The translations under genes and the position numbers were made by a program. The notes below the pieces were generated by a model that saw nothing but the letters and a program-made list of their open reading frames with translations, did no database searches and was not told where the DNA came from. Below, in pieces: positions 18,816 to 26,795 of a stretch of 64,000 nucleotides of DNA. Numbering within the stretch: the first letter of the stretch is position 1; each line of letters opens with the position of its first letter. Source of the stretch: CAYWVO01 sp964461835 (GTDB lineage: Bacteria > Zixibacteria > MSB-5A5 > WJJR01 > JAJRUJ01); contig CAYWVO010000002.1 of the NCBI GenBank assembly GCA_964461835.1, forward strand, positions 62,001-126,000. The letters are read 5' to 3'.

Positions 18816-18844
18816 ATGATATACTTTGGCGATGATGCTGGCAA
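18816..18844 (-). promoter_or_regulatory. Sigma-70-type promoter for ftcD operon
   Basis: Read on the - strand, TTGCCA (-35, five of six consensus bases) is followed by exactly 17 bases and TATCAT (-10, five of six). The predicted start is near 18809, about 37 bases before the ftcD ATG, with the AAAGGAG site in between. It is the only strong candidate in this gap. Confidence 0.5.
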
Positions 18845-19025
18845 GCAGCCCGCAGGAGATTTTGTCCGGACTCGGGGGGCCCTAAGCCATGGGGTCGGGT
18901 TCTTGCCCCGCTACCAGTACCGCTCCGGAACGGTGGGTTAATAAATCGTTTCTTTTCCCCACCAATATCAATGGCCACATTCCTGCGGGGATGTCGGCAA
19001 AAAGCCGAGCATGGCCGCACCGACT

Positions 19026-19050
19026 AAAAACCCCACCATTTTGGTGGGGT
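19026..19050 (-). terminator. Rho-independent terminator after the secreted-protein gene
   Basis: A perfect 9-bp stem (ACCCCACCA with TGGTGGGGT, loop of 3) is followed on the - strand by TTTTTAG. It lies 55 bases after the stop of the 19106-20149 gene and should end the sigma/anti-sigma operon. Confidence 0.75.
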
Positions 19051-19051
19051 A

Positions 19052-19090
19052 CGCGTTTCGACGCCCCGCGATGCGGGGCATCGGAACGCG
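19052..19090 (-). repeat. Long GC-rich hairpin just before the terminator
   Basis: The 39-base segment folds into a stem of about 18 pairs: CGCGTT with AACGCG, a T-G wobble, CGA with TCG, one C-A mismatch, then GCCCCGC with GCGGGGC around the loop GAT. It sits between the gene stop and the terminator hairpin. It could protect the mRNA 3' end or be a REP-like element; whether it is repeated elsewhere cannot be seen from this window. Confidence 0.5.
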
Positions 19091-19105
19091 ACCCACTGCA
19101 AGAGT

Positions 19106-20149
19106 TTACCAGTCAGCCACTAATCGGAGAACTTCAAGGGTGGCAAAGGGAAACCGGGTCGTTTCGTTCCCTGGAGGAACAATAATTTCGACTTCTCTCC
19201 CTTTGCGCAGTCGAATGTGGCGATCATAATCATCAATGTAAATGACATCGGCAGAGTACTGCGAGGCGCCGAGTGGTGCGTCCGCCCCGTGAATTGTCGT
19301 TCGTTCCACGTACAGGTCAGCATCCAAAACTGACTCGTCTTGACTGAAGTCGAGGTTTCTGAGCGCGATTTCAAAATGATGATAGCAGGAATCGCCATCG
19401 GGGAGGTAGACGACCCCCGAGAATTCCGTCTCGCGGCTCAAGTCGTCTCGATTTCGCAAAACGTCACCCTGCCTCTTAATGTGTGGATGGAGCTGGTCGC
19501 GGGCTTCACGGAAATATTTCACGGCTTCCTGATATGAATCTACCGAACTCGCTGACGCATCGGTTGATAGTTCATAGAGTCGATAGGCGGCGTCAAAACG
19601 AGCCTGGGCGAGGGTTTCACGCGCGCATGCAGGCAGAAGGGTGCGCTCGGCGCAACGATTCAGTTCTATCGTTGCCTGAACCAGATTGCCGTCGGCATCC
19701 TCACCCAAGACAATGTCATGAGGCTGAAAGCGCTTAAGGACAGCAGTCTCTGTTGTGGTGGTAAAGCGCCAATCTTCATCAAAATGGGCAGTTCTGCGGG
19801 CAATCTGCTGCACAATCTCCAATTCGAATCTCTCCTCCTCCAGTGGCGCCGCGTTCACTGCGACACTCATACCAACTCGTGGCGCACGCCGCCCATGACG
19901 ACCGAATGAAAGAATCGGTTTTTCGGAAGGATCGTCGGTATGCCCAACGCGCATGCTGGACCGGCCACTGGCAAAGGTGAGATCAAAGCGTGCCCATTCG
20001 CCCGTGACCACCTCCTGGCTGCCGACCAGGGAAGTTGTTCGGTTATCCACCCGCAAGTCGATTTGCAAACAATCGGCAGCGAAACCCGCAGTTGCTCCGA
20101 CGAATAAAGCGAGTGACCCCACCACCAGAATGAAGCTAATTCGGTTCAT
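19106..20149 (-). CDS. Secreted protein of unknown function in sigma-factor operon
   Basis: I do not recognise a family. The preferred ATG at 20149 gives 347 residues, with TGAGGA upstream and a signal peptide (residues 1-24, ISFILVVGSLALFVGATAGFA). The mature part has beta-rich stretches at both ends and a helical segment in the middle (ELSTDASASSVDSYQEAVK...YFREARDQL). The C-terminal 120 residues contain VYLPDGDSCYHHFEIALRNL and read like a small beta domain. It starts only four bases after the anti-sigma stop, so it belongs to the same mRNA and is likely an output or sensor of this ECF system. No catalytic motif was found. Confidence 0.65.
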   Translation of the reverse strand: MNRISFILVVGSLALFVGATAGFAADCLQIDLRVDNRTTSLVGSQEVVTGEWARFDLTFASGRSSMRVGHTDDPSEKPILSFGRHGRRAPRVGMSVAVNAAPLEEERFELEIVQQIARRTAHFDEDWRFTTTTETAVLKRFQPHDIVLGEDADGNLVQATIELNRCAERTLLPACARETLAQARFDAAYRLYELSTDASASSVDSYQEAVKYFREARDQLHPHIKRQGDVLRNRDDLSRETEFSGVVYLPDGDSCYHHFEIALRNLDFSQDESVLDADLYVERTTIHGADAPLGASQYSADVIYIDDYDRHIRLRKGREVEIIVPPGNETTRFPFATLEVLRLVADW

Positions 20150-20153
20150 ATCC

Positions 20154-20636
20154 TCAACCCCCATTGCGAACATTTGTATCTGATTCGTGGACAGCCGCCG
20201 ATTGAATCACGGTGGTGGCCGAGGTGCGGTCATCGGCGGTGAGCACAATCATCGACGGAACCTCTTCCTCGACCCTATCGGTAGTCAGCGGCTTAAACCC
20301 TGCCAGTTGAGCCGAGATAAGACCAAGTTGCAGAACCAGTAAGACGGCCGCGGCCCAGGCCAGGGGACGGGGGACCTGGTACCGTGCCCCTCGGCGTGGA
20401 CGGTCGACAGGAACTGGCCGGTCGGCATTCGCCTGCTCGACCCGCTCGCGCACGGCCACGGGTGCCGGTTCGGTCTCCAGCGAGGACAAAAACGAAACCG
20501 TCTGGCGAACTTCACGGTACCATCGCCGACACAGTGCACACGTTGCCAAGTGGTGGAAGACGGCGGCGGCGTCCTCGTCGGGAAGAGCGGCATCAAGTTC
20601 TGCCGACAGCAGTTCACGAACCTCCGGACATTGCAT
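20154..20636 (-). CDS. Zinc-finger anti-sigma factor
   Basis: The 160-residue protein starts at ATG 20636, with AGGAGGT upstream. The N-terminal 45 residues form the anti-sigma zinc finger: MQCPEVRELLSAELD, then H29-LAT-C33-AL-C36, the HxxxCxxC signature, with Cys3 as a possible fourth ligand. A single transmembrane helix follows at about 100-122 (AWAAAVLLVLQLGLISAQLAG), leaving a short periplasmic tail of about 40 residues. Its start lies 23 bases inside the sigma-factor gene, the usual coupling of a sigma factor and its inhibitor. A frame reading further upstream overlaps the sigma gene and is spurious. Confidence 0.85.
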   Translation of the reverse strand: MQCPEVRELLSAELDAALPDEDAAAVFHHLATCALCRRWYREVRQTVSFLSSLETEPAPVAVRERVEQANADRPVPVDRPRRGARYQVPRPLAWAAAVLLVLQLGLISAQLAGFKPLTTDRVEEEVPSMIVLTADDRTSATTVIQSAAVHESDTNVRNGG

Positions 20637-21114
20637 GGGGCACCTCCTGCCCAAAAAATTGTTGACGTAAATTCTCGCGGGCGCGATAGAGGCGGGATTT
20701 AATACTGGGGATCGAAACATCAAGCAGCTCGGCCAACTCAGCGTAGGAGAATCCCTGGTATTCCCGCAGCAGTAAGAGTTCGCGCTCCTCCGGCGCCAGG
20801 CATTGCAGCGACTGACGCAAACGCAGCAGGTGGTGCTGAGCGGTTGCCGAGGAATCGTGGGTAATCTGATTCGGCAGATCATCCAGTGAGACATGGTGCT
20901 TGCGGTCCCGGATCGTGTTTTTCAGCGTATTACGGGCAATCGCCCACAACCAGGCACGCGTTCGGGACTTATCGCGCAGCGTGGGATAGGCCTTTTGCGC
21001 CTTAATGAGTATGGTTCCAGTCACGTCCTCCGCCTCTTCTTTGTTTCCCAGACACCAGAACAGATAAGTATAGATTTTATCTGCGTAGGCCCGGTATAGA
21101 TCCCAGAATTCCAT
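20614..21114 (-). CDS. RNA polymerase sigma factor, ECF (sigma-70 family)
   Basis: The 166-residue protein has region 2 (about 1-75: LYRAYADKIYTYLFWCLGN, then EAEDVTGTILIKAQKAYP and the RAWLWAIARNTL helix) and region 4 (about 105-160: LRLRQSLQCLAPEERELL, then REYQGFSYAELAELLDVS and IPSIKSRLYRARENL). This two-region layout defines group 4 sigma factors that direct RNA polymerase to a small set of promoters, often for envelope stress. The ATG at 21114 is preceded by GAGAG; the longer frame from 21159 is not homologous. The anti-sigma gene overlaps its 3' end. A sigma-E-like promoter at 21140-21167 suggests autoregulation. Confidence 0.93.
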   Translation of the reverse strand: MEFWDLYRAYADKIYTYLFWCLGNKEEAEDVTGTILIKAQKAYPTLRDKSRTRAWLWAIARNTLKNTIRDRKHHVSLDDLPNQITHDSSATAQHHLLRLRQSLQCLAPEERELLLLREYQGFSYAELAELLDVSIPSIKSRLYRARENLRQQFFGQEVPHAMSGGS

Positions 21115-21139
21115 TTTGCTCTCGCGTCCTCTGTTACTG

Positions 21140-21167
21140 CAAGACACCGCAATGGGCAAAAAGTTGC
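21140..21167 (-). promoter_or_regulatory. Possible ECF-type promoter, autoregulatory
   Basis: On the - strand, GCAACTT is followed by 15 bases and GTCTTG, close to the sigma-E pattern GGAACTT-N15/16-GTCTAA. Transcription would start near 21133, about 20 bases before the sigma-factor ATG. The position and the AAC and GTCT cores make self-activation by this ECF factor plausible. Confidence 0.4.
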
Positions 21168-21200
21168 AGCCGATTATCGAGGGTAAAAATACGGGGGATT

Positions 21201-22574
21201 TTACTCGGCCGCGGGTTCTTTTTTGGAGAATTTGTATTTGTTGATTTTGCGGTAGAGTGTGGAACTGTCGATACCAAGAATTTCGGCGGTCTTGGACTTA
21301 TTCCAGTCGGTCTGGTTCAGGACCCAATAGATGTAGGCCTTTTCGATAGATTCCAGCGTGGGGGACGCCGGCGACGCTGCTTCGACCGGCGTGGCCGCGG
21401 TCTCCTGGTGCAGTTTTTCGGAAAAGTCGGCAGGTTCAATATTCGTGCCTTTGCTGAGGAGCACCGCGCGTTCAAGCGCGTTCTGTAATTCGCGAACATT
21501 ACCCGGCCAGCGGTAGCGGCGCAGAACTTTTAATGCCGGGGCGGTAATCGACTTTTTCGGCAGTTTCAACCTCGTGCTGGCGCGTTCCAGGAAATGGTCC
21601 ACCAGTTCCGGCAGATCATCCAGCCGCTCGCGGAGCGGGGGGAGGTAGATCGTAATGACATTCAACCGATAATACAAATCCGCCCGGAAGCGGTTATTGC
21701 GTACTGATTCATCGAGGTCAGAGTTGGTCGCAGCCAAAAGGCGTACATCGACGTTGATCGGTTGAATCGCACCGACCGGGGTAACGGATTGATCCTCCAG
21801 TGCGCGGAGCAATTTCACCTGAATGCCGGGCGAGGTCTCGCCGATTTCGTCGAGAAACAAGGTACCGGTATCGGCGGCGGTGAAGAGTCCGGTCTTTTCC
21901 TTGACTGCCCCGGTAAAGGCGCCTTTGGTATGACCAAACAGCTCGCTTTCCAACAATGGTTCCGGCAATGCCGCACAGTTGAGCGCGATAAACGGTGAAC
22001 CGAGGCGGCGGGAATGATTGTGAATCGCCCGGGCAATGAGATCCTTGCCCGTTCCGGATTCGCCACGGATGAGAATGGTCGAGTTTGTCTCGGCCACTTT
22101 GGTCGCCAATTCTTTCATTTTCAACACGGCCGGATTCTGGCCGATGAAACTGTCGAATGAGGCATCCTTGATGATGCGTTCTTTGAGGGAGGAGTTTTCT
22201 TCTTTGAGCTGTTTTTTCTCCAGGAAATTGCGAATGGCGATTTTGATTTCATCAACTTTGAACGGTTTCGTGATATAGTCGACAGCGCCGTTTTTGAGTG
22301 CGTCGATCGCCGAATCGACGGAGGCAAACGCCGTCATGACCATGAAGGGTGTTTGCGGTCGCGATTCTTTCACCTTGGAAAGCAATTCTAAACCGGACAT
22401 CTCCGGCATCATCAGGTCAGCGATGACCAGATCGAACGGTTCTTTCTGGAGACGCCCCAGCGCCTTGCGAGAGGACGGTTCCGAGACGACATCATACCCT
22501 TCCTTGGAGAGCATGATCTGCATGAAACGGCACATGCTCTCTTCATCATCGACAATGAGAATTTTATCTGCCAT
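21201..22574 (-). CDS. Sigma-54-dependent response regulator, NtrC/AtoC type
   Basis: The 457 residues form a receiver domain (1-120; acidic pocket D9-D10, phospho-acceptor D53 in IADLMMPEMSG, conserved Lys in ITKPF), a sigma-54 AAA+ domain (about 145-380; Walker A GESGTGKD, the GAFTGA loop that contacts sigma-54, Walker B LFLDEIG) and a Fis-type helix-turn-helix at the C-terminus (NKSKTAEILGIDSSTLYRKI). It activates sigma-54 promoters after phosphorylation. No histidine kinase is adjacent on the same strand, so the partner is not evident; PrsK lies 5 kb away. The gene is 86 bases upstream of the ECF sigma gene, and its ribosome-binding site is weak. Confidence 0.92.
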   Translation of the reverse strand: MADKILIVDDEESMCRFMQIMLSKEGYDVVSEPSSRKALGRLQKEPFDLVIADLMMPEMSGLELLSKVKESRPQTPFMVMTAFASVDSAIDALKNGAVDYITKPFKVDEIKIAIRNFLEKKQLKEENSSLKERIIKDASFDSFIGQNPAVLKMKELATKVAETNSTILIRGESGTGKDLIARAIHNHSRRLGSPFIALNCAALPEPLLESELFGHTKGAFTGAVKEKTGLFTAADTGTLFLDEIGETSPGIQVKLLRALEDQSVTPVGAIQPINVDVRLLAATNSDLDESVRNNRFRADLYYRLNVITIYLPPLRERLDDLPELVDHFLERASTRLKLPKKSITAPALKVLRRYRWPGNVRELQNALERAVLLSKGTNIEPADFSEKLHQETAATPVEAASPASPTLESIEKAYIYWVLNQTDWNKSKTAEILGIDSSTLYRKINKYKFSKKEPAAE

Positions 22575-23071
22575 GCTGGACCTGGATTATCAATCCCTGT
22601 TGCCTATATCGGCGACTCTCGCACGTTTCCTTGACTGCACCCGTATGCGGGGCACATGAGGAGTCCCGGCCGGGGTGAGGAAATTCAATTTGGAATCAAA
22701 CAACTCTCCTCTGGCAGTCGTTACCAAGATATAAGAACAGGGACGATTTTAGTAAGGTATTGCCAGCAGGGAGAGTGATTGCAGCTAACAGGCGGGAAAT
22801 TCGCATTGTTTTGCAGATTCTAAGAGATATTCTTAGGCTGCCTCAGAGTCCCTGGCTGCACCAAGCCATTGATAAAGTTACCATTTCGTTACATATCAAC
22901 CGCTTACGCAAATCGAAAAAAACCGCCGGTTGAGTAAGATTCACTTGACCTGAGGTACTCGATTTGCTAAGCTATCAGGGGAAGGCCGACAGGCCTGGTG
23001 TTAAGGTTACCTGTGTACTAACTAAAATTGGAGTACCCACTCTTAGCTATTCAGTGCTGGAGGATATTAAC
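22575..23071. other. Divergent intergenic region of 497 bp
   Basis: It separates the response regulator (-) and the sugar transferase (+) and has no supported gene. It is richer in AT than its neighbours. It holds a candidate + strand promoter at 22945-22973 and a short inverted repeat CTAAGA-GATAT-TCTTAG near 22820-22836. I looked for sigma-54 (-24/-12) sites and c-di-GMP riboswitch cores and found none that fit. Confidence 0.5.
22945..22973 (+). promoter_or_regulatory. Candidate sigma-70 promoter for sugar transferase
   Basis: TTGACC (five of six) is followed by 17 bases and TAAGCT (three of six, including the TA and the final T). It lies about 100 bases before the GTG start at 23072. The -35 box and spacing are good and the -10 is weak. 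Confidence 0.35.
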
Positions 23072-23986
23072 GTGGCACCTCACCCGTATGGAGAGGATGC
23101 AGCCTACTCAGTCTACCCGCTCCGTGGAACCGCGTGGCCGACAGGACGGGAATCGGTAGCTGCCGGGCGTCTCGCCCAACTATTTGAACACCTTCGTTGC
23201 TGCTGGCGTGAATATGCTGTATCCAATTTCATTTTAGCGTTTCTCGCGTTGACGCTCATTGTTCGGACTACTGCGATTAGAATTTGGCGTGCGCGGTATG
23301 TTATGGTCTGGCGGTGTAATGCCGTCTGTAAGCGGGCGTTTGATATCAGCGTGGCGATCAGTGGCTTAATCCTGTCGCTACTTTTGTTTATCATCATACC
23401 GATCATGATCAAACTGGATTCACCGGGACCGGTATTTTTCCGGCAAGTACGCGTGGGGATTAATCGTCGCCGCAAGGATCGCCGGCGCATCACTGCTCCC
23501 GCGACCGGCGAACGGCGGGGTCGTAACCGTCGTCGGCAGGATCTGTACGGTCGACCATTTATGATCATCAAGTTTCGCTCGATGGTGGACAACGCCGAGA
23601 AGAAATGTGGGCCCATCTGGGCGACGGCCGATGATCCGCGTATTACGCGGGTGGGTGCGTTTTTGCGCAAGACCCGGCTCGATGAAATTCCGCAGTTTAT
23701 CAATATTCTGAAAGGCGACATGAGTCTGGTCGGTCCGCGACCGGAGCGCCCCCATTTTGTCGAACAGCTTTCCAAAGAGGTACCACACTTTCTGGACCGG
23801 TTACAGGTCACCCCGGGGATCACCGGATTGGCGCAAGTACGCAACGGTTACGATTCATCGGTAGATTCGGTCCATAAGAAGATCTCGTACGATCTGACAT
23901 ATATCCGGTACTGGAACATATGGACTGACCTGAGAATCCTGGTGGCAACGATCCTGGTCGTCCTGACCGGACGTGGCGCCAATTGA
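23072..23986 (+). CDS. Polyprenyl-phosphate sugar-1-phosphate transferase with Arg-rich insert
   Basis: This inner-membrane enzyme starts lipid-linked glycan synthesis by moving a sugar-1-phosphate to undecaprenyl phosphate. I choose the GTG at 23072, giving 304 residues, because GGAGGAT lies 6 bases upstream; the longer frame from 22964 has no such site. The catalytic part has KRAFDISVAISGLILSLLLF, LDSPGPVFFRQVRVG, IIKFRSM, TRVGAFLRKTRLDEIPQFIN and GDMSLVGPRPERPHF, then TPGITGLAQV. An extra helix precedes it. Between FFRQVRVG and the YGRPFMIIKFRSM block there is a 28-residue Arg-rich insertion (23462-23545) where typical members have only a few residues. With PrsK and PrsR nearby, a role in exopolysaccharide is likely. 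Confidence 0.88.
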   Translation: MAPHPYGEDAAYSVYPLRGTAWPTGRESVAAGRLAQLFEHLRCCWREYAVSNFILAFLALTLIVRTTAIRIWRARYVMVWRCNAVCKRAFDISVAISGLILSLLLFIIIPIMIKLDSPGPVFFRQVRVGINRRRKDRRRITAPATGERRGRNRRRQDLYGRPFMIIKFRSMVDNAEKKCGPIWATADDPRITRVGAFLRKTRLDEIPQFINILKGDMSLVGPRPERPHFVEQLSKEVPHFLDRLQVTPGITGLAQVRNGYDSSVDSVHKKISYDLTYIRYWNIWTDLRILVATILVVLTGRGAN

Positions 23987-24126
23987 GTATGGCGCCGACC
24001 GTGTCCTTTTCTATCTCTGACTGCCCGCCAAAATTCTTTTTTGCGGCGCCCGAAAAAGTGTTGCGCGGCTTTTGCGCCGGGCTACATTCTATCCTCAGTA
24101 AAAAAGGCGTGAGGTAAAACGCCGAA

Positions 24127-24873
24127 TTGAAACTTTGGCGAAAGGGATTTCGCGTGCGTTCTTTTCTTACGTGCGTTCTACTGGTCGGCCTCGGGTCGGC
24201 TACTGCCCTGGGACAATCGGCGACATCCGGATCGGTGCAGATTGTTTCCTCGCCACCGGGATGTACCGTCTATCTGACCGGGGAGACTGAGATTATTACC
24301 ACCACCCCCGCACAGATTCCCGGCGGATTGCGCGGGACCTATCTGGTTCATGCTACGCGACCGGGGTATGAACGGTGGCACCAGGCAGTTGTCTTTGATC
24401 CGGGTGCTCCGCAGACCTTGGCCATCGATCTCGTGCCCAAAACCCGCATCAAAGCGGCCATGCGTTCGCTGGTGATCCCCGGCTGGGGACAGTTTTACGC
24501 AGAGGAAAAAGGACGCGGTACGTTTTGGGGACTGTCCGTTTTAGTATCGGGTGTGGTCGGCACAATCTACGAACTGCGTTATCAAGACCGCAAAGACGAA
24601 TGGGAAGACGGCCTTGATCGCTTCCGTGACGCCACCTCGGTAAGCGAAAAAGAACAGGTGCGCGAGGAGGTACTGCGATTGCAGGACCGCGCCTATGACG
24701 CCGAATCCACCCGGCGCCTTGTCTGGTCAATTACCGCCGGGATCTGGGCGGCAAACGTGGTCGATGCCCTTGTCTTTTTCCCGGCTGACAAGCGATTCGC
24801 CGGATTGCCGCTCACCGCCACGCCGGGATTTATCGACGGCAGTCCTGGAGCGTATCTCTCGATAACCTTTTAG
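24127..24873 (+). CDS. PEGA-domain plus DUF5683 membrane protein
   Basis: The 248-residue protein has a signal peptide (about 1-30, ending ALGQS), a PEGA domain (SGSVQIVSSPPGCTVYLTG, then TPAQIPGGLRGTYLVHATRPG) and a C-terminal DUF5683-like part with the motif SLVIPGWGQFYAEEKGRGTF and two or three hydrophobic segments. The PEGA fold is a surface-type beta module; the PGxGQxY motif marks the DUF5683 family, which is seen in two other genes here (57782 and 58722). The start is TTG at 24127; a GTG at 24154 is an alternative. The gene is 12 bases before the fibronectin lipoprotein, likely co-transcribed. Function is unknown. Confidence 0.72.
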   Translation: MKLWRKGFRVRSFLTCVLLVGLGSATALGQSATSGSVQIVSSPPGCTVYLTGETEIITTTPAQIPGGLRGTYLVHATRPGYERWHQAVVFDPGAPQTLAIDLVPKTRIKAAMRSLVIPGWGQFYAEEKGRGTFWGLSVLVSGVVGTIYELRYQDRKDEWEDGLDRFRDATSVSEKEQVREEVLRLQDRAYDAESTRRLVWSITAGIWAANVVDALVFFPADKRFAGLPLTATPGFIDGSPGAYLSITF

Positions 24874-24885
24874 TGGAGCAAAAAC

Positions 24886-26763
24886 ATGGACACCGGCACT
24901 AGAATTAAATGGTACACAATCATCGGTGCGGCATTACTCACCGCCACGGTTGTTGTCGCGTCATGCTCCCGAACTATCGAGAAACCGACCCAGAGCGATT
25001 ATCCGATTGATACACCTCCCACCCCGTTGGATATGACGGTGATGGTGGGAGACCAGGTCACCGAACTGCGCTGGAGTGAACAATCCGGGGTCGCACAGTA
25101 TCGGATTTACCGAGCCGATACTACCGCCACTGACTTTGAACTCTACGATTCAACTGAGACGACGAGCTATATCGACCGGGGTGTCTCTAACAATGTGATT
25201 TACTTCTACCGCCTGGCCAGTGTGAATGGCGCGGGGGTCGAGGGGGGAATGTCCCCGGCTATTGCGGGCCGGCCGGGTATTTTTTCCGTGGCGATTGAGG
25301 ATGATCGCGAATATGTGAATTCGCTGAATGTCACAGTCCAGCTTACTGCACCGACCGGCACCAACGCCGTGCGGTTGGCGTCATCGGCCGATTTTACCGG
25401 GCGGCCGTGGGTGCCCTATGCCGCTTCCCGTAGCTGGGAATTACCGCCGGGAGATGGTGTGAAGACCGCGTATGCCGAATTTCGCGACGTGTCCGGCGCT
25501 GTCACACGGAACCCGAGCAGCGACGACATCGTCCTCGATACCCGAGCCATTATCGATTCCGTCCGGATAATGAGCCTTCCTCAGGAATTATCTGTTGGAG
25601 ACAGTGTCCTCCTTCTTGTTGCTACCAGCGAGTCCGGCGGGTCAGCCTCGGCGGAGGTTGCGGGATTTTCCATCGAGTGTTTCGACGACGGGACACGTGG
25701 AGATGATGCTGCTGATGATGGGATGTACTACCGGCGCTGGCAGGTGCCGGAAGGCGCCGATTTCGAGTCGGAGACTGTCGTCGCTCGCTTTACTGACCGT
25801 GCCGGAAATGACGCCGAAACAGAAAATGCCCCCACGCTGCTCACGGTCCGTCAGGCACCCGATCCGGTGACGGCGTTTGCCTTTCTGGAAGGCGAAACCA
25901 GTATCAGTATTTCCTGGACACAAACTGACGCCGAGGATTTCGCTTTCTATCGCGTGTTCCGCGATACGGACAGTGATGTTGGGCCGGCATCGGATTTGGT
26001 GTTTTCGACAAGTTCACCGACAACGACCACCTATGCGGATACCGGGCTGGAATATGAAACGCAATATTATTATGCGGTTGTGGTGTATGATGACGGTGGA
26101 CTCTCAGCGATCTCAGGTACTGTTTCGGTAACTACGGACGTCAATGCCCCTCCGGCAAAGGTGGACCTGGCAGAACCGATCGAAGTGAGTGATACGCAAT
26201 TGCGGTTGACCTGGACTCCGAGCGATGAAGGTGATTTCTCCTCTTATCGAGTTCTCCGCCGGGTCGACGAGGGAGAAGACACTACGAATGGGCCAGGTGG
26301 TTTAATTAGCATAATCTATAGCCGGGGGGAGACGGACTACACGGATGGCGGATTAGATCTGAACGCCAACTCGTACACCTATTGGGTCAAGGTCGTTGAC
26401 CGTGGTGATTCGGCATCGATCTCAGACCCCGTCAGCCGTTTCGCCACGCCGGATACGGGAATCGCGTTAGACTCTGTTGAAGTGACTACGCCACGGCGAG
26501 CGGCTCCTGATACTTCATCTATCCAGTTCACCTGGCAGGAATCGAAGGCCACGAATTTCCAGGAATATCGAATATACCGCTCGACGGAAGAGGACAATAG
26601 CCGGGATGAGTTATTGGCAATTATCAGCAGTAGGACGACCACCTCGTTCACCGACGATGATGGTGACTTCAAAGAGACACAGTACTATTACTGGGTTGTT
26701 GTGTACGACACGGACGGGAATTCCAAGGATTCTGTTCCGGTTGTTTGGAATCCACCGGAGTAA
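24886..26763 (+). CDS. Fibronectin type III lipoprotein
   Basis: The 625-residue protein has a lipoprotein signal (lipobox VVASC near residue 27). About four fibronectin type III modules can be traced: one at 45-135 (LDMTVMVGDQVTELRWSE ... YRIYRADTT ... YFYRLASVN), and three at about 325-420, 425-525 and 530-620, each with the W...FxxYRVxR and T-x-Y-x-D patterns. Between them lies a different Ig-like module containing FDDGTRGDDAADDGMYYR, a DDG..GD..A.DG pattern seen in surface proteins. It is presumably anchored in the outer membrane; the ligand is unknown. It is 12 bases after the PEGA gene. Confidence 0.82.
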   Translation: MDTGTRIKWYTIIGAALLTATVVVASCSRTIEKPTQSDYPIDTPPTPLDMTVMVGDQVTELRWSEQSGVAQYRIYRADTTATDFELYDSTETTSYIDRGVSNNVIYFYRLASVNGAGVEGGMSPAIAGRPGIFSVAIEDDREYVNSLNVTVQLTAPTGTNAVRLASSADFTGRPWVPYAASRSWELPPGDGVKTAYAEFRDVSGAVTRNPSSDDIVLDTRAIIDSVRIMSLPQELSVGDSVLLLVATSESGGSASAEVAGFSIECFDDGTRGDDAADDGMYYRRWQVPEGADFESETVVARFTDRAGNDAETENAPTLLTVRQAPDPVTAFAFLEGETSISISWTQTDAEDFAFYRVFRDTDSDVGPASDLVFSTSSPTTTTYADTGLEYETQYYYAVVVYDDGGLSAISGTVSVTTDVNAPPAKVDLAEPIEVSDTQLRLTWTPSDEGDFSSYRVLRRVDEGEDTTNGPGGLISIIYSRGETDYTDGGLDLNANSYTYWVKVVDRGDSASISDPVSRFATPDTGIALDSVEVTTPRRAAPDTSSIQFTWQESKATNFQEYRIYRSTEEDNSRDELLAIISSRTTTSFTDDDGDFKETQYYYWVVVYDTDGNSKDSVPVVWNPPE

Positions 26764-26795
26764 TAGATCACCACTGCCGGCAGTTGGGATGATGG

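Larger units (their letters stand above)
18773..19105. other. Intergenic stretch of 333 bp with promoter and hairpins
   Basis: No coding frame is supported here. The right end holds a 39-base hairpin (19052-19090) and a terminator (19026-19050) for the upstream - strand gene, and the left end the ftcD promoter (18816-18844). In the middle (18860-19010) there are GC-rich blocks such as GGGGGGCCC and TTGCCCCGC around a more AT-rich core, but I see no gene or clear repeat there. Confidence 0.6.

Noticed and set aside
22575..23071. c-di-GMP (GEMM) riboswitch or sigma-54 promoter upstream of the sugar transferase
   Set aside because: I looked for the GEMM core and the GG-N10-GC pattern on both strands and found no fitting site; only partial matches such as TGGCA-ATACC-TTACT.
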